Source of the DNA: Thioalkalivibrio sp. ALE14
Lineage (GTDB): Bacteria > Pseudomonadota > Gammaproteobacteria > Ectothiorhodospirales > Ectothiorhodospiraceae
DNA: 64,000 nucleotides
Assembly (NCBI RefSeq): GCF_000376845.1
Contig: NZ_AQXY01000028.1
Location: forward strand, 186,001 to 250,000
Direction of reading: 5' to 3'
The translations under genes and the position numbers were made by a program. Numbering within the stretch: position 1 is the first letter of the stretch; each line of letters starts with the position of its first letter. Positions 55,599 to 64,000 of the stretch are shown piece after piece. Below the pieces are notes generated by a model that saw nothing but the letters and a program-made list of their open reading frames with translations, had not been told where the DNA came from and did not search any database.

Positions 55599-55898
55599 TC
55601 ACGCAGCGCGGGGGTCGATCTCGCCACGCACACGGTCCGAGAGTTCGATCTGGGCGCGCCGCAATTCGTATTCAACCTGCAGGTTCAGCCAGAAACGCTC
55701 GGATGTGCCGAAGTAGCGTGCCAGCCTCATGGCCGTGTCGGCAGAGACTCCCCGCCGCTCGCGCACGATGTCATTCATGCGTGTCGTCGGCACATGCAGG
55801 GCACCGGCGAGAGCGTTCACGCTCATCCCGAGCGGTACCAGATATTCTTCGCGCAGGATCTCTCCCGGATGGACGGGCCGCATTCCGTTTGTGCTCAT
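55599..55898 (-). CDS. higA: HigA-family antitoxin
   Basis: A 99-residue XRE-type helix-turn-helix protein of the HigA/VapI class: RPVHPGEILREEYLVPLGMS at the N-terminus, then TTRMNDIVRERRGVSADTAMRLARYFGTSERFWLNLQ. It neutralises HigB and represses the operon. It lies 27 bases after the toxin gene, the reversed order characteristic of higBA. Confidence 0.93.
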   Translation of the reverse strand: MSTNGMRPVHPGEILREEYLVPLGMSVNALAGALHVPTTRMNDIVRERRGVSADTAMRLARYFGTSERFWLNLQVEYELRRAQIELSDRVRGEIDPRAA

Positions 55899-55925
55899 GC
55901 TAGTAATCCTCCCGAAGACTCGTGC

Positions 55926-56204
55926 TCAGTGGTAATCGACGATCTCCACATCCTCGACCCCTTCGTCAGTCCACCGGAAACAGACACGCCATTGGGCGTT
56001 GATGCGAATGCTGTGCTGTCCCTCGCGATCTCCAGACAGGACCTCCAGCCGATTACCCGGCGGCGAACGCAAATCCTGCAGCGTCTCCGCCGCTTGAAGC
56101 TGGACCAACTTGCGCTCCGCAATCGCTCTGATACCGGACCAACGCCGACTCCTTCCGGTTTCGAACAGCGCCCGGGTTTCCCTACACCGAAAGCTCCTGA
56201 TCAT
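55926..56204 (-). CDS. higB: HigB-family toxin
   Basis: A 92-residue RelE-superfamily ribosome-dependent mRNA interferase: MIRSFRCRETRALFETGRSRRW, then LRSPPGNRLEVLSGDREGQHSIRIN and a final VEDVEIVDYH. The start at 56204 matches the family N-terminus. A TATATT -10-like box lies a dozen bases upstream and no ribosome site is visible, so the transcript may be nearly leaderless. Confidence 0.92.
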   Translation of the reverse strand: MIRSFRCRETRALFETGRSRRWSGIRAIAERKLVQLQAAETLQDLRSPPGNRLEVLSGDREGQHSIRINAQWRVCFRWTDEGVEDVEIVDYH

Positions 56205-56250
56205 GTGATACAGAATATAACGCTTAACGGTAACCAGCAAACCAATGGTG

Positions 56251-56325
56251 CAGTTCTCTACGCTCAGCGCACCCTACGTGCCCAAGCCCGGCCGCAGGAT
56301 GCTGTTGAGCGCAGCGAAACGCGTC
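56251..56325. repeat. REP-like inverted pair (GATGCGTT family)
   Basis: Degenerate arms, CTCTACGCTCAGCGCACCCTAC (56256-56277) and GGATGCTGTTGAGCGCAGCG.. (56297-56325), are related to the copies at 42063 and 48276. Confidence 0.6.
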
Positions 56326-56345
56326 GTGCGAAGGGCGGCCAGCGA

Positions 56346-57212
56346 TTAATCGTCCAGCTCGCGCAGGACGCGGAAGCCCAGGTTGGTATCCATCTCGTCG
56401 ATGTTGCGGCGGCGCCGGGCGGCGCTGCGAGTATTCACGGCGGCATCGAACCAGGAACCGCCCTTGGTGACCACCCACTCGTTGTCCGGGTCGGCGCGAT
56501 AGACACCGTCGCGGGGGCAGTTCGCGTGGCTGTCGTGCCATGGCGTCGAAGTAAACTCCTGCACATTGCCGTGCATGTCGTACAACCCCCAGAGGTTGGG
56601 CTGAAAGCTGCCCACATCCAGAGGCCGCGACAGCGGGAAACACGCCGGGATGTACCACTTGCGCCGCTGGCGTCGCTCCTCGTACGGGAACAGCGAATTG
56701 AAGTGCACGTCGCGACACCCCACCACTTCGCCAAAGGCAAACGGCGTGCGAGTACCGGCCCGGCAGGCGTATTCCCACTCCGCCTCGGTCGGCAGGCGAT
56801 AACGCTTGCCCGTCTCCTCGCTCAGCCAGTCCAGATACTGCTGGATGCTATCCGGCTTGATATTGAAGATCGGCATGCGCGGCGTACTCGGCCACACCAG
56901 CCACTCCCAGGGCTCCCAACCCGTCGCCGCCTGGAACGCCTCCCACTCCTCGCGCGTAATCGCGTAGCGCCCCAGGGCGAAGGGTCGCTCCAGCGCCACG
57001 AAGCGGCGCGGCCCCTCGTGCGGCTGATGGCCGTACTCCGAGGCATCCGAACCCATCTCGAACTCCCCGGCCGGGATCACCTGCAGCTCCGGCGTCGGCG
57101 CACCGGAGCGCGCCTCGTCACGAAACCCGACCGCCACGCCCGCCTGGCGCGCCGCCTGCTGCTGCAGATCCAGCAAATCCGCCTGATCCAACCGCTGCAC
57201 GTCCTTCACCAT
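56346..57212 (-). CDS. FGE-sulfatase (SUMF1-fold) domain protein without FGE cysteines
   Basis: A 288-residue protein built around a formylglycine-generating-enzyme fold: VIPAGEFEMGSDA near 46, FALGRYAITREEWEAF, LPTEAEWEYACRAGT near 142, GLYDMHGNVQEF near 212 and the terminal GFRVLRELDD. The cysteine pair used by genuine FGE, near the GGSW segment, is absent (GGSWFDAAVNTRSAARRRR), so sulfatase activation is unlikely. No sulfatase gene is nearby. It may be a binding or regulatory member of the family. The start at 57212 follows an AGCAGG stretch. Confidence 0.85.
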   Translation of the reverse strand: MVKDVQRLDQADLLDLQQQAARQAGVAVGFRDEARSGAPTPELQVIPAGEFEMGSDASEYGHQPHEGPRRFVALERPFALGRYAITREEWEAFQAATGWEPWEWLVWPSTPRMPIFNIKPDSIQQYLDWLSEETGKRYRLPTEAEWEYACRAGTRTPFAFGEVVGCRDVHFNSLFPYEERRQRRKWYIPACFPLSRPLDVGSFQPNLWGLYDMHGNVQEFTSTPWHDSHANCPRDGVYRADPDNEWVVTKGGSWFDAAVNTRSAARRRRNIDEMDTNLGFRVLRELDD

Positions 57213-57545
57213 GGGCCTGCTCACCTCCAACACCTTCAATCTCGCAGCAGACGCAACATCCCGTCACTGCCAGCCCTACCCTGTCATTGCCATCCCCACT
57301 CCGTCATTGCGAGCGAAGCGAAGCAATCGCCTGCCTGAACCCAGGCGCTTCTTCGCCACCCATCCCAACCGGCGGTTCGAACTACCCGGCAATGCAGACA
57401 ACACGATAGCGCCGCCTGCCACCTGCGCCGCCTTCCTGTAGGCAAGCGCCAACGCCCGAGGTTCGCCCCGACACGCCTTCACTTGCAGGCTCTGCAACGC
57501 CATTTTACGCTTCGGATCTTGTTTGGACTCAGGGAGGAGTCAAAC
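57213..57545. repeat. Spacer before the pilin cluster with a GTCATTGCGAG repeat
   Basis: A clear copy of the CGTCATTGCGAGCGAAGCGAAGCAATC family lies at 57301-57330. A GGAGGAG ribosome site for the first pilin gene is at the right end. No gene and no convincing promoter are seen in the rest. Confidence 0.6.
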
Positions 57546-58070
57546 ATGCCGCATATGCGTGGCTTCACGCTCGTGGAGCTGATGGTTACCCTCTTGGTGG
57601 CGTCGATCCTGCTCGGCATCGGAGTCCCTGCCTTCAGCAACCTCGCTGAACAGACCCGTCTCACCACCACGACCAACCAGTTCCTGACCAACCTGCACAT
57701 GACCCGCAGCGAGGCCATCCGCCGTGGCGCCCTGGTCACGCTGTGCACCTCCACCGACGGCGCCACCTGCACCGACACAAACTGGGACGCTGGCTGGATC
57801 CTGTTCGCCAATCCGGGCCGCTCCAACCAGCCAACTGACCCTGACAGCATCTTGCGCGTGGGCAACGCCTGGACCGACCCGAGCATCGCGGTAACCGGCA
57901 ATCAGCCCGTCAGCCAACACATCTCCTACAATCCCCTCGGCCAATCCGAACGACTTTCCGGCGCCCTGCTCATGGGCACCGTCACCATCTGCGCCACAGG
58001 AGCCGAAGGCCGGGCCATCGTCATCAGCAGCGCCGGCCGCCCTCGCGTCGCCACTACCGACTGCACCTGA
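57546..58070 (+). CDS. Type IV minor pilin, FimT/GspH type (copy 1)
   Basis: A 174-residue prepilin. The short leader MPHMRG is followed by the processing motif FTLVELMVTLLVASILLGIG, with Glu5 after cleavage, and a GspH-like C-terminal domain that ends with a cysteine-containing TICATGAEGR...TDCT. Minor pilins prime pilus assembly. A GGAGGAG site precedes the ATG. It is the first gene of the pilus cluster that runs to the window end. Confidence 0.9.
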   Translation: MPHMRGFTLVELMVTLLVASILLGIGVPAFSNLAEQTRLTTTTNQFLTNLHMTRSEAIRRGALVTLCTSTDGATCTDTNWDAGWILFANPGRSNQPTDPDSILRVGNAWTDPSIAVTGNQPVSQHISYNPLGQSERLSGALLMGTVTICATGAEGRAIVISSAGRPRVATTDCT

Positions 58071-58228
58071 ACCGAGGCTGCTTGCCGTCACGCCCCCGAT
58101 AACGCCTCTGCAGCCGTCACGGCAACCGCTCATCGGCGCGATTCGACCACTAACCCGGCCGCACCTTGCAGTGTACGCATGGCGTGCTTATCACTAGGGT
58201 TACGGAAACCCCGAACGGCTGACGCCCA

Positions 58229-58762
58229 ATGACCCGACCCCACGGATTCACGCTCGTAGAGCTAATGATCACCATCGCGGTGGCCGCCATCCTGATGGCA
58301 ATCGCGGTCCCCAGCTTCATGAACCTGCGCATCAGCAACGGCCTGACCACGCAGGCTAACGAGCTGATTACAGCCGTAAGCATCGCGCGCTCGGAGGCGA
58401 TCAAGCGCAACCGCAGCGTTCGGTTTTGCCGCACGACCAGCTCCACCGCCACCCAATGCGCAGGCAACTCGGGCGCATGGACCGACTGGGCCGTGTTAAC
58501 CAATACCACCGCCGGCGGGACCGACGTCATCCGTCGGGGAACCGTCAGCGATTTCGGCGGGCGCTTCACGACGACCTCCGATCTCTCTTCCGACGAGATG
58601 CTGATCCGCGGGGACGGTCTGACCTACGACGGCGACAACCTCATTCAGGATCGATATATCCAGGTGCAATCCAACACGGGCCCGTCGGAGAACACCCGTT
58701 GCATCAACCTGGGCGCCGGCAGCCGCATCTCGATCGCCCGCCAGTCGGGGGACTGTTCATGA
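58229..58762 (+). CDS. Type IV minor pilin, FimT/GspH type (copy 2)
   Basis: A 177-residue prepilin with leader MTRPHG and core FTLVELMITIAVAAILMAIA. It is similar in layout to copy 1 but not identical (C-terminal disulfide candidates in RFCRTTSSTATQC and the terminal DCS). It overlaps pilV by four bases. Two tandem FimT/GspH-type genes suggest a duplication followed by divergence. The 158 bases between the two copies may contain a separate promoter, but none is convincing. Confidence 0.9.
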   Translation: MTRPHGFTLVELMITIAVAAILMAIAVPSFMNLRISNGLTTQANELITAVSIARSEAIKRNRSVRFCRTTSSTATQCAGNSGAWTDWAVLTNTTAGGTDVIRRGTVSDFGGRFTTTSDLSSDEMLIRGDGLTYDGDNLIQDRYIQVQSNTGPSENTRCINLGAGSRISIARQSGDCS

Positions 58763-59226
58763 ATTCGACCGCTAACCGCAGCCATCGGCTGAACCCCGCA
58801 CACATTCGGGGGGTCGGCCTCATTGAAATACTGATCGCAGTGCTTGTGCTCTCCATTGGTCTGCTGGGTCTGGCCGCGCTGCAAACCCGCGCCCTTGCCA
58901 ACAACGAATCGGCATTCCAGCGCAGCGTCGCGGTGATGGAGAGCTACTCCATCGCCGACGCCCTTCGGGCCAACCCCGCTGGCCAGCCCCTCTCTTCGTT
59001 CGAGATCGGCATCGACGATGACGCCCCCACGGGTAGCAGCTTCGCCGCGACGGCGGTCAGCTCCTGGCGCCAAAACCTCCAGGCCCTGCTGGGCGAGGAA
59101 GCGACCGGGTCGATCAACTGCCAGAACGAACGCTGCACCATCTCCACCCGCTGGAACCAGGCACGTGCCACGCAAAGCGCTGACGACGACGAATTGCAGA
59201 CTCTGACAATCGAGGTCCGGATATGA
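58759..59226 (+). CDS. pilV: Type IV pilus minor pilin PilV
   Basis: A 155-residue prepilin with a longer, basic leader (about 18 residues) and the cleavage region GVGLIEILIAVLVLSIGLLGLAALQ, typical of PilV. The Glu5 equivalent is present. It overlaps the upstream gene and pilW by four bases each, so translation of the cluster is coupled. Confidence 0.92.
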   Translation: MNSTANRSHRLNPAHIRGVGLIEILIAVLVLSIGLLGLAALQTRALANNESAFQRSVAVMESYSIADALRANPAGQPLSSFEIGIDDDAPTGSSFAATAVSSWRQNLQALLGEEATGSINCQNERCTISTRWNQARATQSADDDELQTLTIEVRI

Positions 59227-60257
59227 ACAAGCGTCATTCCAGCAAGCGGATGTCGTCCCGCACCCTCCATGGTTTCACCCTGGTGGAGTTGATGATCGCG
59301 ATGGTGCTCGGGCTGCTTGTGGTCGGCGCAACCATCGGCGTCTTCCTCTCCAACCAGCAGACCTACCGCATCAACGAAGGCCTTTCACAGATCCAGGAAA
59401 GCGCCCGAACCTCGTTTGAAATTTTGGGTCGCGAACTTCGCCAGGCGGCCGGAAATGCCTGCGGAGACAGCACCCGGGTCGCGAACGTCCTGAACAATGC
59501 GGGTAGCGACGAATGGGCCACCTGGGCCGGCATCCGCGCTTATGAAGGGGACGAGGCAACGGGCATGGCTCCGTTCGGCACTGATCCCGGCGATCGTGTG
59601 CAGGGCACCCATGCGGTACACATCCAAGGTACGGATGGCCTCGGGGTTGGATTGGCCGACCGTCAGTCCGCCGCACAGTCAGCGAACCTCTTCCTGAATC
59701 TCCCGACCGACGAGTTCGAAGCCGGTGACATCTTGATGGTGTGCGACCCCAATCAGGCAACGATTTTTCAGGTCACTAACTACCAGCAACAGAACACCAC
59801 AGTCGTCGCCAATTCCGGTGCCGGAAACCCAGGGAATTGCTCTACAGGACAGGGCTACCCAACCGTTTGTCAGAACCCCGGGACCCCCTACATCTACGAC
59901 ACAAACGCCACCGTCGCCTACTTCAAATCTGTCACTTGGTACATCGGCCATAACGGACGCGACGACGAAGGCGGATTCTCGCTCTACCGCGCACGCGTGA
60001 ATCAGGGAAATGTTGTCCGCGAGGAGGTTGTAGCGGGCGTTAGCGACATGACCATCCGGGCCCACCGCAGTGGCATGGACGGCTGGGATAACCCCAGCGC
60101 ACTGAATGCCACGGCGTGGGAACAGGTCGACGCCCTTGAACTGACCTTGAGCTTCCTGAGCGCTGCCGATCGAATTACCACCAACCCCAACCAGGACGAT
60201 GGCCGTCTGTCGCGCGACGTCACCCACGTGATCGCCCTGAGGAACCGTCTGCCATGA
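59223..60257 (+). CDS. pilW: Type IV pilus assembly protein PilW
   Basis: A 344-residue minor pilin, longer than the others as usual for PilW. The leader is followed by GFTLVELMIAMVLGLLVVGATIGVFLSNQQTYR, with a large C-terminal globular domain. It is part of the priming complex for the type IV pilus with PilV, PilX and the adhesin PilY1. It overlaps pilX by four bases. Confidence 0.93.
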   Translation: MNKRHSSKRMSSRTLHGFTLVELMIAMVLGLLVVGATIGVFLSNQQTYRINEGLSQIQESARTSFEILGRELRQAAGNACGDSTRVANVLNNAGSDEWATWAGIRAYEGDEATGMAPFGTDPGDRVQGTHAVHIQGTDGLGVGLADRQSAAQSANLFLNLPTDEFEAGDILMVCDPNQATIFQVTNYQQQNTTVVANSGAGNPGNCSTGQGYPTVCQNPGTPYIYDTNATVAYFKSVTWYIGHNGRDDEGGFSLYRARVNQGNVVREEVVAGVSDMTIRAHRSGMDGWDNPSALNATAWEQVDALELTLSFLSAADRITTNPNQDDGRLSRDVTHVIALRNRLP

Positions 60258-60832
60258 ATAACCACCCTTACCCCCTGGGCAGCCGACACTTCTCCCCACA
60301 GCACCACCAGCGTGGTGTAGCGCTCGTCGTCACCCTGGTCCTCCTGGTCATCATCACCCTGGTGGGTGTCGCCGGCATGCAGGGCGTTACGCTCCAGGAA
60401 CGCATGAGCGGCAACCAGTACGACCGAAGCCTGGCCTTCCAGGCCGCCGAAGCTGCGCTCCGTGCTGGCGAGGATGCAATCCGGAGTGACCCGGATCTGC
60501 AGTCCCTAACCCACGAAGACTGCCGCCCCGGTGAGCTTTGCGACGTGGTGCCGATGGGGACCGGCGGTGTATGGCAAAACGTCGGAGGCAATTTCACCGT
60601 CAACACCGCCCTGACGGAGACCACCGCGCAATATTACATCCAGTTTCTCGGGGTCGGTTCGGGCGAAAGTGACCTCGGACAGGACCGCAGCGCAGGTGCC
60701 CAACAGTATGGCGCGACCGATGGCACCGCCATCGCCAACTTCTTCCGCGTCACCGCGCGCAACCGCGCACCCAATGTCGACGAAGACCGCTCCTATGTGG
60801 TTCTGCAGAGCACCATCAAGGTCGCGAACTAG
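60254..60832 (+). CDS. pilX: Type IV pilus assembly protein PilX
   Basis: A 192-residue minor pilin with the PilX hallmark QRGVALVVTLVLLVIITLVGVAGMQGVTLQERMSGN followed by AFQAAEAALRAGEDAI. PilX often lacks Glu5 of the mature pilin; here the position is a small hydrophobic residue, as expected. It is followed by pilY1 after 31 bases. Confidence 0.93.
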   Translation: MNNHPYPLGSRHFSPQHHQRGVALVVTLVLLVIITLVGVAGMQGVTLQERMSGNQYDRSLAFQAAEAALRAGEDAIRSDPDLQSLTHEDCRPGELCDVVPMGTGGVWQNVGGNFTVNTALTETTAQYYIQFLGVGSGESDLGQDRSAGAQQYGATDGTAIANFFRVTARNRAPNVDEDRSYVVLQSTIKVAN

Positions 60833-60863
60833 ATCTCGGGCCAACCGCCCCGGAGCCAACATC

Positions 60864-63800
60864 ATGAAACCTATCCATCGCTCGACCATCAAGACAAAAG
60901 CCCTCATGGCCTTGGCCCTGGCCATTGCGACCTTCACCTGGGGCACTACCGCTCAGGCGAATGTCGACGTGGCACAACAACCATTGATCGTCGCTCCGGC
61001 GATTCCCCCGAACATCCTGTTTATCCTGGATGATTCTGGGTCCATGCAATGGTCTTTCATTCCGGATGGGATATTCGGTGCCCGTACCACGGACCGCGCC
61101 AAGTCTTCCACATTCAATGCCCAGTATTACGACCCTGAGTACACGTATCAGCCGCCGGTTGATGCCGACGGAGAATCCCTGGGTGATGCCGACTTCACCG
61201 CCGCATGGACGAATGGGTATGCCGAAAACCGTGATAACAGTACGGTGGATTTAAGTGCCGACTTCCGGCCTACCTGGTACTACTCTTGGACTGCCCAAGC
61301 CTATGCAGGCCCCGAGGAGCCCGCCTACTACTTCGAATACGCCCCCAGCTGCGGCAACGTGAATGATGATGCCTGCTACAGCAAAGTTCAGGTAAGCGCC
61401 ACATCCGGACCCGGCGGCGCGGACGAACGGACGAATTTCGCCAACTGGTACAGCTATTACCGGACACGACTCATGTCCGCCAAGGCCAGCATGACGATCG
61501 CCTTTTCGGAATTTGGCCTAGCGTCAGATGGCACGACAGAGATCGGGCAGGATATCCAGCTCGGATGGGGGAGAATCAACCAAAGCCCATCCGTGGAAGA
61601 AGACTTAGCCCAATTCGGGGGCACACACCGCCAGAACTTTTTTCAATGGATCTTCGACACGCCTGCTTCGGGCAGCACGCCCCTACGCCGCGCACTTTAT
61701 CAAGCAGGCGAATACTATGAAGAGAATGCCTGGGACGATGGCGTATCGTGCCGCCAGTCCTACACCATCCTGAATACGGACGGGTTCTGGAACGGGAATT
61801 TCTCGGGACTAGGGAACGCGGATGGACAGGGCGGGGGCGAAATCACCGGCCCATCCGGGCGCGCGTTCCAGTACCAACCTGGACCTCCGTTCGCAGCCGA
61901 TGACTCCGACATGCTGGCCGATATTGCCATGCACTTCTGGAAAAGGGACCTGAAACCGGACCTGACCAACAACGTCCCAACTAACCGGGAAAATCCAGCA
62001 TTCTGGCAACACATGGTCACCATCGGCCTCGGCTTGGGGGTAGAACCGGCAGGATTACCGTCTGGCTGGGACGTTGATCGCATCTTCGCGTCCATTCTCG
62101 ATGACGATGACGAGTTTCCCGAGGATGGCTGGCCCACTCCGGTCGCGAATACAGCAACAACGATCACCGACTTAGCTCACGCGGCGGTCAACAGCCGGGG
62201 GCAATTCTATGCCACTCAAAGCCCGGAAGAGTTCGCGGACGGCATCCGCGAAGCCGTTCGCAGAGCAACCGAACGGGTTGGCGCGAGCTCGTCGGTTGCC
62301 GCGAACTCTACCGAACTGGAGACGGACTCGCGCATCTATCAGGCCCAGTACGTCAGCGGAACGTGGGCAGGGGATCTGCGCGCATTTGATCTGGACCCGG
62401 ATACCGGAGTCGCATCGGACAACCCCGTGTGGTCGGCTTCCGAAGAACTCCCCCTCCCGAATGATCGAGGGATTTACTCTACCCGGGTCCAAGGGAATTC
62501 CCTGCTGCTGGAGCCTTTTGAGTGGCCGGAATTCAGCGAGGTTGGCTCCGAAGCGGTTCTCGACTACATCCGGGGCGACCAGTCGTTAGAGCAGCAAAAC
62601 GGCGTCGGCGATTTCCGGGACCGAGAATCGGTTCTCGGATCTCTTATCAACTCTCAACCCGTCTTCGTTGGTGCACCGTCGCTAACACGCTTTCTTGGTG
62701 CGGGGTTCTCCGGCTCGGACGACTACCAGCAGTTTGCGGAAGACAACATCGGCCGCACACCGGTAGTTTACATTGGGGGCAATGACGGCATGCTTCACGG
62801 ATTCAATGCCGACACGGGTGAAGAGCTTTTTGCGTTTATTCCGCGATTCCTCGTGAACGACCTGGCCGCCCTGGCGGATCCCGCCTACGAACACCAGTAC
62901 TTCGTCGACGGCGAGCTCACTGTGGCGGACGTCTACCTTCCCGGAGGGCAGGGAGGCTGGAAAACGATACTCGTCGGGACCCTGGGCCGCGGTGGCCCAG
63001 GAGCTTTCGCGCTCGACGTAACCGATCCCAACGATATCGAAATCCTGTGGGAACTCGACGGCGATGCCTTTGGCGACGAGTTGGGGCAAAACCTCGGCAA
63101 GCCGATCATCGCGCAAGTAGCCGATGGTGATTGGCGCGTACTAATGGGCAACGGAGCAAACGCTTCCGACGGCGGTGCCCGACTGGTCTCGGTCGGCATC
63201 GACGATGGCGACATCACCACCATCCTGGCGGAAACGGGTGACTCCAACGCGCTTGCCGGCATCGCGGCATGGGATGCCGAAGGCGACGGCTTCACCGACA
63301 CGGTCTACGCCGGCGACATGGAAGGCAACGTCTGGCGCTTTGATCTGGACAACAACAGCCGGGAACTGCTGTTCGCTGCCGAAGACAGCAGCGGCAACCC
63401 TCAGCCCATCACCGCCGCCCCGCTGGTCGGAATTGACCCGCAAACCGGCCGCACCTGGGTGTTCGTGGGGACCGGCCGCTACCTGGGCGAGAGCGATCTC
63501 GACGACACCAGCGTGCAGACCTGGTATGGCCTGATCGACGACGGCTCCACAATCGACGACCGCGATGATCTGGTAGAACGCCAGATCGAAGCACAAACCA
63601 CAGTCAGCGGACGCGAAGTGAGGACTATCGAGGATGGTTCGGCCTCGGACTTCGAAGACGCCACCACTGGAGAACAGCGTCGCGGCTGGTACATCGACCT
63701 GGTCGCCAACAGCAATCCCCAAGGCGAACGCATGGTGACCCCCAATCAGTTCCGGGCGAACGTGCTGATCGGGCAAACCCGCATCCCCGACGGAAGTGAC

Positions 63801-64000
63801 CCCTGCGAACCGACAGGGCGCGGGTTTATCTACGCCATCAATCCGTTTACAGGCGCACGTCTCCCGTTCACATTCTTCGACGTGGATGGCGACGGCGACT
63901 TCACCGACGCCGACATGATGGACGTCAACGGCGAACTGGTACCTGTATCCGCCATCGGCACGGTGAGCAGCCCGAACCAGCCAACGTTCGTTGGGGATTC
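60864..64000 (+). CDS. pilY1: Type IV pilus tip adhesin/assembly factor PilY1 (truncated by window end)
   Basis: At least 1045 codons, open at the right edge. A signal peptide (MKPIHRSTIKTKALMALALAIATFTWGTTAQA) is followed by a von Willebrand A-like start with the metal-site motif DDSGSM near 56-61. The C-terminal half is the PilY1 beta-propeller: VVYIGGNDGMLHGFNADTGEE, DAEGDGFTDTVYAGDMEGNVWRFD, which includes an EF-like calcium loop, and DVDGDGDFTDAD near the window edge. A CGGAG site supports the ATG. The calcium loop in this family controls pilus retraction. Confidence 0.95.
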   Translation, partial: MKPIHRSTIKTKALMALALAIATFTWGTTAQANVDVAQQPLIVAPAIPPNILFILDDSGSMQWSFIPDGIFGARTTDRAKSSTFNAQYYDPEYTYQPPVDADGESLGDADFTAAWTNGYAENRDNSTVDLSADFRPTWYYSWTAQAYAGPEEPAYYFEYAPSCGNVNDDACYSKVQVSATSGPGGADERTNFANWYSYYRTRLMSAKASMTIAFSEFGLASDGTTEIGQDIQLGWGRINQSPSVEEDLAQFGGTHRQNFFQWIFDTPASGSTPLRRALYQAGEYYEENAWDDGVSCRQSYTILNTDGFWNGNFSGLGNADGQGGGEITGPSGRAFQYQPGPPFAADDSDMLADIAMHFWKRDLKPDLTNNVPTNRENPAFWQHMVTIGLGLGVEPAGLPSGWDVDRIFASILDDDDEFPEDGWPTPVANTATTITDLAHAAVNSRGQFYATQSPEEFADGIREAVRRATERVGASSSVAANSTELETDSRIYQAQYVSGTWAGDLRAFDLDPDTGVASDNPVWSASEELPLPNDRGIYSTRVQGNSLLLEPFEWPEFSEVGSEAVLDYIRGDQSLEQQNGVGDFRDRESVLGSLINSQPVFVGAPSLTRFLGAGFSGSDDYQQFAEDNIGRTPVVYIGGNDGMLHGFNADTGEELFAFIPRFLVNDLAALADPAYEHQYFVDGELTVADVYLPGGQGGWKTILVGTLGRGGPGAFALDVTDPNDIEILWELDGDAFGDELGQNLGKPIIAQVADGDWRVLMGNGANASDGGARLVSVGIDDGDITTILAETGDSNALAGIAAWDAEGDGFTDTVYAGDMEGNVWRFDLDNNSRELLFAAEDSSGNPQPITAAPLVGIDPQTGRTWVFVGTGRYLGESDLDDTSVQTWYGLIDDGSTIDDRDDLVERQIEAQTTVSGREVRTIEDGSASDFEDATTGEQRRGWYIDLVANSNPQGERMVTPNQFRANVLIGQTRIPDGSDPCEPTGRGFIYAINPFTGARLPFTFFDVDGDGDFTDADMMDVNGELVPVSAIGTVSSPNQPTFVGD

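Noticed and set aside
56346-57212. Annotation as a formylglycine-generating enzyme
   Set aside because: The catalytic cysteine pair is absent and no sulfatase is linked.

Overview
The window is a high-GC chromosomal segment of a chemolithotrophic, sulfur-oxidising gammaproteobacterium. It most resembles the Ectothiorhodospiraceae, in the style of Thioalkalivibrio. This placement is inferred from gene content, not from a database search: the dnaG-rpoD pair followed by a tRNA, flavocytochrome c sulfide dehydrogenase (fccAB), a split B12-dependent ribonucleotide reductase (nrdJa/nrdJb), a three-subunit proton-translocating transhydrogenase, many acidic proteins, and a pilVWXY1-type fimbrial cluster.

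Layout. 0.3-4.4 kb: dnaG, rpoD and a CAU tRNA (probably tRNA-Ile2). 4.4-8.0 kb: a small accessory island directly after the tRNA, with an AlbA_2-domain protein, a proteasome-like Ntn hydrolase with a small partner gene, a phage terminase small-subunit pseudogene broken by short repeats, and an unknown protein. 8.2-11.1 kb: split nrdJ. 11.2-11.9 kb: a 2OG-Fe(II) oxygenase.

12.1-25.7 kb: the most striking region. An ABC importer of the nitrate/sulfonate/taurine class (substrate-binding protein apart at 12.1 kb, ATPase and permease at 23.7-25.6 kb) and two UTRA-type GntR regulators bracket an uninterrupted redox operon. The operon encodes an AprA-like flavoprotein, an AprB-like small ferredoxin, a HEAT-repeat protein, a 7Fe ferredoxin, a small membrane protein, a DUF971 protein, a ferredoxin-NADP reductase, ETF-QO, ETF-beta and ETF-alpha. 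Read together, this looks like a dedicated pathway: import an anionic substrate, oxidise it with an APS-reductase-like flavoenzyme, and pass the electrons through ferredoxins and ETF to NADP and quinone. The substrate is unknown. Candidate sigma-54 promoters and shared inverted-repeat operators precede its transcription units.

25.9-45.7 kb is mostly housekeeping: a CinA/MoaB-like protein, hemH, an HNH protein, pntAA-pntAB-pntB, a DnaA-box hairpin before priA, argS, a SPOR (FtsN-like) protein, hrpA, a DadA-like oxidase, a PepSY/response-regulator/histidine-kinase operon, and DUF2288, DUF3775 and PilZ proteins. 46.0-47.6 kb: fccAB with its own promoter and terminator. 47.9-57.2 kb: small conserved proteins, a second ferredoxin-NADP reductase, a thioredoxin-fold protein, nadA, a TlpA-like thioredoxin, two toxin-antitoxin modules, an FGE-sulfatase-fold protein lacking the FGE cysteines, and many dispersed REP-like palindromes. 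57.5 kb to the end: type IV pilus minor pilins (two FimT/GspH types, pilV, pilW, pilX) and a pilY1 gene cut off by the window edge.
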